From JALYOC01 sp036675345 (lineage in GTDB: Bacteria > Myxococcota > Myxococcia > Myxococcales > Myxococcaceae), in the NCBI GenBank assembly GCA_036675345.1, contig JAKFFE010000007.1, positions 1 to 64,000 on the forward strand: a DNA stretch of 64,000 nt. Reading direction: 5' to 3'. The notes below the pieces were generated by a model. The model was not told the DNA's origin and searched no databases. It saw nothing but the letters and a program-made list of their open reading frames with translations. The translations under genes were made by a program, and so were the position numbers. Shown here piece by piece: positions 1 through 5,960 of the stretch (within the stretch, counting starts at the first letter, position 1; the number at the start of each line of letters is the position of its first letter).

Positions 1-1581
1 GCTGTAACCCCAACAAGTGTCGATAGAGCTCGGTGTCCTGCATTCGAGCCATTCTTCATGAAATTGCTGAGATTCCCACCGCTTGGCTCTCCTCGGGGAT
101 CCACGCGGATCCCGGAGGAACCCATAATAATATTGGCCGGAGCCGCTGGGACCGGAGCCGCTGGGGCCGGAGCCGCTGGGGCCGGAGCCGCTGGGACCGG
201 AGCCGCTGGGGCCGAAGCCGCTGGGGCCGGAGCCGCTGGGGCCGGAGCCGCTGGGGCCGGAGCCGCTGGGGCCGGAGCCGCTGGGGCCGGAGCCGCTGGG
301 GCCGGAGCCGCTGGGGCCGGAGCCGCTGGGACCGGAACCGGCGTACGTACCCTGGGCAGTCGCCGCATGCGGCATCTGCGACGGAACCTCGCGGGCGCTG
401 TCCCGGTCCATCACCCACCACTGCCGAGGGGCGCGAATGAACCGCAGCCCGGGGGCGAGGGGGCCCTGCTGGAGCTTCGTCCCATCCTGGTCCAGGTAGC
501 CGGCTCCCTGGTGGGAGACGCAGCAGAGCCTTCCTGCGCGGACCGCGGCATTCAGGATGACGCCCTCGGTGGAGAAGACGGTCCGCGCCACCACGTTGCC
601 CCGGACGGTGATCGCCGGCGGTGCGTGGACCTGCGCGTGCGGCTGACAGGAGGGGCAGCTGGCCCGGGCGTGCTCCAAGCCGCAGGAGCGACAGCGCTGG
701 AAGGTCAGCGAGTCCAGCAGCGCTCGTGGGAACGGGGCGCGTTGATCGTGCTCGAAGATCCCCTGCAGGACCGCCAGCAGGTCGTCCGGAAGCGAGCTGA
801 TTGGACGCGCGGGCCGTGGGTACTGGACCTCGGAGGAAAAGACCGACAGTCGGCGCAGGGCGCGTTGACCCGGAGGAATCCGGGGTGCCCCTCCCAGCGG
901 GCGGTGGATGCCTCCCCAGGGGCCGACCAGCAGCAGGCTCTGCATCAGCAGCGCGCCAAAGGCGAACCAGTCCGCCGTCGGCTGATAGGGCCGATGGAGG
1001 ACCGGCTGCTTCCCGTCCATCAGCAGCGGGTCCAGGAACCGGTCGGTGAAGACCCGACTGAGGAAGGGACCGAACTGGAAGCTGTCCGCGTCGATCAGGT
1101 GGACCGAGGAGCCCTCGAGCAGGACGTTGAGATCGTTGAAGTCGCCGATCACCACCCCGCGCTGGTGAAGCGACTCCACCGTCTGATGGAGCTGTCGGAA
1201 CACCTCCAGCACCGAGCCCGCGGGGAAGGCCCGACGGAAGACCGGGTCCGAAAGTCTGAGCAGCGGCTCGGCCCGGTCGATCCGCCGCATGGTGTAGCCG
1301 ACCACCCGCCGCCCGCGCTTGTCCGTGGCCAGCTTCGAGGGGCAGACCACAGTGGCCGGGAGCCCGGTGGGGAAGGCGGGCAGCTTCCGCTGTTGCTCAT
1401 CCAACCGGTTCCGCGCCGCCTCCTGCTCCGCCTGGAGTCCCTGGAGGTCCGGGTGGTCTGGCGTCTTGAAGACCTTGATCACCTGGTCAGGACCGAAGGG
1501 GAAGATCTCCGCCTCCCCGCCCTTGCCCACCAAGGTGGTGGGATCCAGTGGAACCCGCCTGCCGTCCACGTAGACCTCCAT
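1..1581 (-). CDS. YegI/TerY-P-type protein kinase-like protein with zinc ribbon and PSGSG repeats (3' end beyond window)
   Basis: An open minus-strand frame runs from ATG 1581 to base 1 without a stop, so the C-terminus is missing. Residues 1-260 look like a divergent Ser/Thr kinase: a glycine-rich loop VGKGGEAE at 18-25, a probable ATP lysine K36, a catalytic-loop equivalent GDFNDLN at 146-152 and IDADSF at 163-168 in place of DFG. The GDxN..N / DxDSF pattern is the one I know from E. coli YegI. A four-cysteine zinc ribbon follows (C297, C300, C309, C312), then a region that resembles the start of a repeat or propeller domain, then 13 PSGSG pentapeptides at 418-482. The start codon lies one base after the stop of the PP2C gene, so the two are surely co-translated. 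A role in phosphorylation-based signalling with that phosphatase is inferred. Substrates are unknown. Confidence 0.8.
   Translation of the reverse strand, partial: MEVYVDGRRVPLDPTTLVGKGGEAEIFPFGPDQVIKVFKTPDHPDLQGLQAEQEAARNRLDEQQRKLPAFPTGLPATVVCPSKLATDKRGRRVVGYTMRRIDRAEPLLRLSDPVFRRAFPAGSVLEVFRQLHQTVESLHQRGVVIGDFNDLNVLLEGSSVHLIDADSFQFGPFLSRVFTDRFLDPLLMDGKQPVLHRPYQPTADWFAFGALLMQSLLLVGPWGGIHRPLGGAPRIPPGQRALRRLSVFSSEVQYPRPARPISSLPDDLLAVLQGIFEHDQRAPFPRALLDSLTFQRCRSCGLEHARASCPSCQPHAQVHAPPAITVRGNVVARTVFSTEGVILNAAVRAGRLCCVSHQGAGYLDQDGTKLQQGPLAPGLRFIRAPRQWWVMDRDSAREVPSQMPHAATAQGTYAGSGPSGSGPSGSGPSGSGPSGSGPSGSGPSGSGPSGSGPSGFGPSGSGPSGSGPSGSGPSGSGPSGSGQYYYGFLRDPRGSPRRAKRWESQQFHEEWLECRTPSSIDTCWGYS
136..330 (-). 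repeat. 13 tandem copies of a 15-bp repeat, in frame
   Basis: The plus-strand unit is GCCGGAGCCGCTGGG. Read on the minus strand each copy encodes Pro-Ser-Gly-Ser-Gly. A few units differ by one base, and one copy encodes PSGFG. A degenerate 14th unit lies at 331-345. Because the period is a multiple of three, copy-number change would lengthen or shorten the protein without breaking the frame. Confidence 0.95.
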
Positions 1582-1582
1582 C

Positions 1583-2299
1583 TCAGGCCCCTCCCGGCGC
1601 AGGGCGGATCGCGATCAGCGTGGTGTCGTCCAGGAGCCGACCGGTCTGTCGGGAGACGACGGTCAGACGGCGCCGGAGCATGTCCCGGTTGGTGAAGGCC
1701 CGGTCGTCGACCAGGGAGGTCACGTCGGGCAGGTCCAGCGCCCCATCGGTGCCCAGCCACAGGGACTGCAGCCCCTCCAGGGGAAGCGGTTCAAGCTTCA
1801 AAGGGACCTCGGCGCCCAGGAGCCGGTAGCCGAGGTAGGGCGGGGCGTTGTTGGCAAACGGCCCCAGGGACCGAAGCTGGCCGTTGACTCCCACCACCCC
1901 ATCGCCCACCGAGAACAGCCACCCTTCTCCGGCGGTCAGGACCGCGCCCACCAGGGTGAACAGGAAGTAGGACTCGACCCGCTCGGCGCGGGTGCCGCCC
2001 ATCCGCCGGGTCAACTGGTCCAGGTGGTCGACCACCTCGTCGGCCGCGCGAGCCAGGAGTTCAGCGGGCGCCCTTTCATTGTCCGCCTCCAGGCCCCACC
2101 CCACCCGCTCCACAAAGAGCTCCACGCCCAGCCGCGCGCCGACCTCGGTGAAGGCGCCGCTGGAACACCCATCCGCCACCGCCGCGACCAGTCCCTTCTC
2201 CCCATTTCGCCAGGCAAAGGCGTCCTGGTTGTTCCGCCCCGCGAGGTGGTGGGTCCGTCCAACGACGCTGCCGGCAGCGATCTGGAGTGCGAGGCTCAT
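1583..2299 (-). CDS. PP2C-family protein phosphatase (YegK-like)
   Basis: This is a 238-residue protein with the PP2C landmarks in order: GRNNQDAF near the N-terminus, VADGCSSG (metal-binding Asp-Gly), GDGVVGVNG, GTDGALDL and a final DDTTLIAIR. It should be a cytoplasmic metal-dependent Ser/Thr phosphatase. It has no added domain or membrane segment and is about the size of a bare PP2C domain. I chose ATG 2299; a GTG at 2305 would add two residues, and neither has a clear ribosome binding site. It lies one base upstream of the kinase-like gene, which fits the phosphatase-kinase part of a TerY-P/YegI-YegK module. A vWA partner would be expected nearby and is not in the window. Confidence 0.85.
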   Translation of the reverse strand: MSLALQIAAGSVVGRTHHLAGRNNQDAFAWRNGEKGLVAAVADGCSSGAFTEVGARLGVELFVERVGWGLEADNERAPAELLARAADEVVDHLDQLTRRMGGTRAERVESYFLFTLVGAVLTAGEGWLFSVGDGVVGVNGQLRSLGPFANNAPPYLGYRLLGAEVPLKLEPLPLEGLQSLWLGTDGALDLPDVTSLVDDRAFTNRDMLRRRLTVVSRQTGRLLDDTTLIAIRPAPGGA

Positions 2300-2478
2300 G
2301 GGCACCGAATCGACTTAGTGTGAAAGAGACACGAAAGATAAATAGTGTCGAAGACACACGAAGTCAAGACAGGCTCGAATCGGTCCGGCGGGCCCCACCT
2401 GGGGATACATGGGGGGCCGAGGTCAGGCAGGAGGCAGAACGGACACCGTTGCGAGGGAGAGCACGGTCCCTTGAACGC

Positions 2479-2500
2479 GGGGTCGGGGTCGGGGTCGGGG
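2479..2500 (+). other. potential G-quadruplex, (GGGGTC)3GGGG
   Basis: Four runs of exactly four G are separated by TC loops on the plus strand. This is an ideal intramolecular quadruplex pattern. It ends 5 bp before the 21-bp inverted repeat. The facing minus-strand transcript would carry the C-rich complement. Confidence 0.75.
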
Positions 2501-2505
2501 TCAAG

Positions 2506-2549
2506 ACTGGCCGCTGAGAAGGACACAGGTGTCCTTCTTGGCGGCCAGT
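2506..2549. terminator. 21-bp inverted repeat, probable end of the asnS operon transcript
   Basis: The arms at 2506-2526 and 2529-2549 match except for two central bases, and the loop is 2 nt. No uridine tract follows on either strand, so an intrinsic terminator is not certain. It lies about 205 bp beyond the GGDEF-like gene stop in the minus direction. A transcript-stabilising hairpin or a protein binding site is the alternative. Confidence 0.5.
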
Positions 2550-2754
2550 CCTCTGCCGGGCGGCGGCGGCTCCGCGAACACGGGCGTACCGGCCGGGATC
2601 CCCATCACCCTTGCCTCTGGCGTGGACTGCCGGGGGCGACTGAGCGGAGAACAGACCTGAGGCGGCGTTGAGCACCACCACGTCCGCTTCACCCAGCTCT
2701 ACGGAGGATCACCTCGGCCGCAGTTCCGGCCTCCGGCCCTCCCTTCAGCGGTGG

Positions 2755-3447
2755 CTACCGCTCGTCCAGCACCTGGCCATCCAGCGCCAGGAACCGGGTG
2801 GCGATGGCGGTCCGGCCCAGGCGGGTCTCGGTCAGCACCCGTTCGCACTCCGCCCAGACGATCGGGCCCAGCACCTGCCAGTGCGAAGGAGAGCGGATCC
2901 GCAGCCGCAGCAGGGCCACGGTGAAGTTCAGCGGCTCCGGAGGGTCGCCATCCTCCGGCAGCACTGCGCGCACTGCCCCCGGGAGGTTGGACTCCACCAG
3001 GGTCCGGGCCACCTCGGTCACCGGCCGCTGGGCGGACGGCGGCAGCAGCACCGCGAAGGCGTCGGTGTGGATCCGGACCGTCTTCCCGGTGGGGAACAGC
3101 GTCTGGAGCCCGTGGACGATGGCCCTCAGCGCCTGGTCCCCGACCTCGAACCCGTAGCGCATGTTCAGCGCGATGGTCCGCTGCAGGTCCACCACCACCG
3201 CGCCGATCTCCCAGGCGTCGTGGTGGGCGTGGGTGGAGAGATCGTACTCCGCCTTGATCAGCGGACCCTGGGTCAGGGCCATCGCATGGAAGGCGCCGGA
3301 GATCCGGTCCGGATACCCGCGCCGGGCCTCCTCCGCCTCGATCAGCGCGTCGAGCGCGAACGCCGCATCCGGCACCCCGGTCCTGGACACCTTCGGGTCC
3401 AGGGCCTCCAGCTTCCGCACCAGCTCCTCGGAGAGGTTCAGCGCCAT
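2755..3447 (-). CDS. degenerate GGDEF-fold protein
   Basis: This is a 230-residue soluble protein. The second half reads as a GGDEF fold: VVVDLQRTIALNMRYGFEVGDQ matches the usual D-x-D...N-x-x-x-G...G-D stretch in spacing, and VRIHTDAFAVLLP sits where R-x-GGDEF-A-x-LLP should be. The GGDEF catalytic signature is replaced by HTDAF, so cyclase activity is unlikely; a binding or scaffold role is possible. The first 75 residues are helical and unassigned. The ATG lies 3 bases after the asnS stop, which points to co-translation. A link to tRNA charging is not implied by the sequence. Confidence 0.7.
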   Translation of the reverse strand: MALNLSEELVRKLEALDPKVSRTGVPDAAFALDALIEAEEARRGYPDRISGAFHAMALTQGPLIKAEYDLSTHAHHDAWEIGAVVVDLQRTIALNMRYGFEVGDQALRAIVHGLQTLFPTGKTVRIHTDAFAVLLPPSAQRPVTEVARTLVESNLPGAVRAVLPEDGDPPEPLNFTVALLRLRIRSPSHWQVLGPIVWAECERVLTETRLGRTAIATRFLALDGQVLDER

Positions 3448-3450
3448 CTG

Positions 3451-4755
3451 CTACGGGGTGACCCGCTCCATCATCCGCGCGAAGGGGATCGTCTCCCGGA
3501 CGTGGTGCAGCCCGCACACCCAGGCCACGGTGCGCTCCACGCCCAGCCCGAACCCGGCGTGGGGGACGCTGCCGTACCTGCGCAGATCCAGGTACCAGCT
3601 GAAGGCCTCCTTGGGGAGCTTGTGCTCCTCGATCCGGCTCTCCAGGGTGGCCAGATCCTCCTCGCGCTGCCCGCCGCCGATGATCTCGCCGTAGCCCTCG
3701 GGGGCCAGGATGTCCATCCCCAGCGCCACCTTGGGGTTGTTCGGATCCCGCTTGAAGTAGAAGGCCTTCATGTCCGACGGGTAGCGGTGGACGATCACCG
3801 GCCGGTCGAACTGGTTGGCCAGCACGGTCTCCTCGTCGCCGCCGAAATCGTCGCCCCACTTGGCGGGGTGCCCGGCCTTCTGCAGCCGCTCAATCGCCTC
3901 GTCGTAGGTGATGCGGGGGAAGGGGGCCTGGACGTTCTGCAGCTTGGTGATGTCCCGCTCCAGCACCTCCTTCAGCTCCTTCTCGTGCTTCTCCAGGCAG
4001 CGCTGGACGATGAAGCTGACCATCTGCTCCGCCAGCTCCATGTCCTCGTCCAGGGTCATGTAGGCCACCTCCGGCTCCACCATCCAGAACTCGGTCAGGT
4101 GCCGGCGGGTCTTGCTCTTCTCGGCGCGGAAGGTGGGGCCAAAGCAGTACACCTTGCCAAAGGCCATCGCCGCGGCCTCCATGTACAGCTGACCGGACTG
4201 GGTCAGGTACACCTTGCCCAGGTCGAAGTACGGGACCTCGAACAGGGTGCTGGTGCCCTCGCTGGCGGAGGGGGTGAAGATCGGCGCGTCCACCAGGGTG
4301 AAGTCCCGCTGGTCGAAGAAGTCGCGGATCGCTTTTTCCACCGTGTGGCGGACCCGCAGGATCACGTGCTGCCGCTGGCTGCGCAGCCACAGGTGCCGGT
4401 TCTCCATCAGGTAGTTCACCCCGTGCTCCTTGGGGGTGATCGGGTAGTCGCGGGACTCGCTGACCACCTCCAGGCCCTTGACGCCCAGCTCGAAGCCGAT
4501 CGGGCTGCGCGCATCCGCCTTGACCAGTCCGCGGACCTTGATCGCGGTCTCCTGGCCCAGGTGATCCGCCCGGGTAAAGGTCTCCGGATCCACGTCGCCC
4601 TTGAAGACGACCGCCTGGATCACTCCGGAGCCATCGCGGATCTGCAGGAAGTGCAGCTTCCCGCTGGACCGCTTGTTGTAGAGCCACCCGCGAAGTTCGA
4701 CTTCCTGGCCTTCGAACTTCGCAATCTCTCCGATGCGCGCGACTGGTGCAGACAT
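3451..4755 (-). CDS. asnS: asparaginyl-tRNA synthetase
   Basis: This 434-residue class II synthetase charges tRNA-Asn. It starts with an OB-fold anticodon domain (about 15-105, VELRGWLYNKRSSGKLHFLQIRDG). The catalytic domain has motif 2 around FRAEKSKTRRHLTEFWMVEPE and motif 3 GFGLGVERTVAWV near the end. Length matches bacterial AsnRS. The ATG is preceded by no clear ribosome binding site, and a candidate -10 ends 8 nt before it, so the mRNA may be almost leaderless. It leads an operon with the GGDEF-like gene. Confidence 0.95.
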   Translation of the reverse strand: MSAPVARIGEIAKFEGQEVELRGWLYNKRSSGKLHFLQIRDGSGVIQAVVFKGDVDPETFTRADHLGQETAIKVRGLVKADARSPIGFELGVKGLEVVSESRDYPITPKEHGVNYLMENRHLWLRSQRQHVILRVRHTVEKAIRDFFDQRDFTLVDAPIFTPSASEGTSTLFEVPYFDLGKVYLTQSGQLYMEAAAMAFGKVYCFGPTFRAEKSKTRRHLTEFWMVEPEVAYMTLDEDMELAEQMVSFIVQRCLEKHEKELKEVLERDITKLQNVQAPFPRITYDEAIERLQKAGHPAKWGDDFGGDEETVLANQFDRPVIVHRYPSDMKAFYFKRDPNNPKVALGMDILAPEGYGEIIGGGQREEDLATLESRIEEHKLPKEAFSWYLDLRRYGSVPHAGFGLGVERTVAWVCGLHHVRETIPFARMMERVTP

Positions 4756-4763
4756 GGGCGCGC

Positions 4764-4792
4764 CTTATCACGAAAAGACGAACGCCCCGGAA
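4764..4792 (-). promoter_or_regulatory. putative asnS promoter overlapping an upstream terminator
   Basis: On the minus strand TTCCGG (4787-4792) is followed by a 17-bp spacer and GATAAG (4764-4769). The -35 lies inside the stem of the terminator at 4783-4810. The -35 match is poor; the -10 and the spacing are better. Confidence 0.4.
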
Positions 4793-4810
4793 CCTTCTGG
4801 CTCCGGGGCG
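4783..4810 (-). terminator. intrinsic terminator of the lyase gene
   Basis: Arms of 12 bp (4783-4794 and 4799-4810, one mismatch) enclose a TTCT loop. On the minus strand the stem is followed by TTCGTCTTTTCG, a reasonable uridine-rich tail. It lies 28 bp beyond the stop of the minus-strand lyase gene. Confidence 0.75.
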
Positions 4811-4838
4811 CCCTGTCTTCAGACCTGCCGTTGGGGCC

Positions 4839-5783
4839 CTAACGGGCGCGGCGGCGGCGGAACAGCACCCCCAGCGCCAGGGCGGCCAGCGGGAAGGCGA
4901 TCCCCCCGGTGGCGGAGCAGCCGGCGCTCTGCTGGTCAAACTCGTTGGCCGGGGACTGGCCGTACGGAGTGGGCTGCGAGGTGGGGGTGGGGGTGGTGGT
5001 CGTCGTGGTGGTGCCGCCGGTGCCGGCGTCAGGCGTCCCCTCGGGGGGCGCGGTCCCACCCCCGGTGTCCGGCTCCTCCGCGGGGGGCGTGGGCTCCACG
5101 TCCTCCCGGGTCTCGCCGACCAGCATCCCGTCATGGACCACCACGCCCACCGGCGCGATGTCCGCGTGCCGGTAAAGGCCCTGCTTGAGGTACACCTTGG
5201 AGTCGGTCTTGAGGAAGGTCTTCTCGATGACCTTCTCGCCGTTGTACCAGAGCTCCACGAACCCCACCTTGGGGTCCTTGGACCACTTCACGTGAAAGAG
5301 GAAGTCCAGCCATTCGCCACGGCGCAGCGGGGTGGTCCAGATCGTCTTGGTCCAGTTGGTGAGGTGGATCTCCTCCCCCACCACGTCGAACTCGATCGGC
5401 GGGGAGCCGAAGTCCTCGAACTGGTGCCACTGGGTGAAGACCTGCCACTTGGGCGAGGAGGGGTACCCGGAGTCGAACCAGGTGGACCACTTGTACCAGC
5501 GCTCGGCGCCCTCCGGCTGGTAGGTCACGTCCACCAGCTCGTTGCGGTTGCCGCTGGCGTTGATCGGGTTGTCGCCCTGCTTCACGGTGGCCCGGAGGGC
5601 GTACTTCCCCTCCTTCACCCGGTCGGTCTGCACCTGCAGCCGGTCCGACGACACCTGCTGGGCCTTGGTCCACTGGGAAATGTCACCCGTCTCGTAATCC
5701 GCCCGCCACAGCACCTTGGCGCTGGCGGACAACGGCACCGTCAGAGCAAGTGCGAGTGCGAAGGTAAGGAGGCGTTGGGTCAT
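4839..5783 (-). CDS. secreted polysaccharide lyase-like protein with MYXO-CTERM tail
   Basis: This is a 314-residue exported protein. Residues 1-22 form a signal peptide (MTQRLLTFALALALTVPLSA). The middle, about 25-225, resembles the heparin-lyase-like jelly roll (polysaccharide lyase family 14/20 type): WRADYETGDISQW, a charged RNELV, YKWSTWFD, and VWTTPLRRGEW-like strands. A low-complexity linker rich in Pro, Thr, Gly and acidic residues follows, including a run of seven Thr. The C-terminus has the Cys-hydrophobic helix-RRRR layout of MYXO-CTERM surface-sorting signals (AGCS ... FRRRRAR). I chose ATG 5783 because an AGGGA lies upstream and the signal peptide begins there. The substrate is not known, and lyase activity is inferred from the fold only. 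Confidence 0.75.
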   Translation of the reverse strand: MTQRLLTFALALALTVPLSASAKVLWRADYETGDISQWTKAQQVSSDRLQVQTDRVKEGKYALRATVKQGDNPINASGNRNELVDVTYQPEGAERWYKWSTWFDSGYPSSPKWQVFTQWHQFEDFGSPPIEFDVVGEEIHLTNWTKTIWTTPLRRGEWLDFLFHVKWSKDPKVGFVELWYNGEKVIEKTFLKTDSKVYLKQGLYRHADIAPVGVVVHDGMLVGETREDVEPTPPAEEPDTGGGTAPPEGTPDAGTGGTTTTTTTPTPTSQPTPYGQSPANEFDQQSAGCSATGGIAFPLAALALGVLFRRRRAR

Positions 5784-5922
5784 CGAGTTCGTCCCTGGGT
5801 TCGGGTGGCTTTGCTGCTTTTCGGATGGCTCAACGGCCCCGCGAAACGGCCTGTTCCCCGGGGCAAGACCCACCAGGCAGGGGGGCAGGGGGTCGGTAGA
5901 CGTGGCCCGCGCCACAGTCAGG

Positions 5923-5951
5923 TTGCCTTCCCTCAGGGTGTCTCCTAAACG
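5923..5951 (+). promoter_or_regulatory. putative leuS promoter
   Basis: TTGCCT (5923-5928), a 17-bp spacer and TAAACG (5946-5951). The -10 ends 9 nt before the leuS ATG, so the transcript would have almost no leader. The divergent 177-bp interval 5784-5960 also serves the lyase gene, whose promoter I could not place. Confidence 0.5.
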
Positions 5952-5960
5952 GGGCTGGCC

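Larger units (their letters stand above)
2300..2754. other. 455-bp non-coding interval with structured DNA
   Basis: No frame here has convincing coding character or homology that I recognise. The interval holds a G-quadruplex-type motif at 2479-2500 and a 21-bp inverted repeat at 2506-2549, both listed separately. It separates the asnS operon from the phosphatase-kinase pair, all on the minus strand, so it should contain a transcript end and the promoter of the phosphatase gene. I could not place that promoter. Confidence 0.6.

Noticed and set aside
136..345. CRISPR-like array
   Set aside because: The 15-bp units are contiguous with no spacers and encode a peptide repeat in frame.
58..1695. 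545-codon plus-strand frame rich in Gly and Ala
   Set aside because: It is antisense to the kinase-like gene. The minus-strand reading gives kinase motifs, a zinc ribbon and clean PSGSG repeats; the plus reading gives only GA-rich low complexity.
2364..2692. Short minus-strand frames in the gap before the phosphatase gene
   Set aside because: They run through the quadruplex and hairpin repeats, lack a ribosome binding site and match nothing I know.
2668..4842. 724-codon plus-strand frame opposite asnS
   Set aside because: A shadow caused by GC-rich third positions; the product is His/Leu/Gln-rich with no domain.
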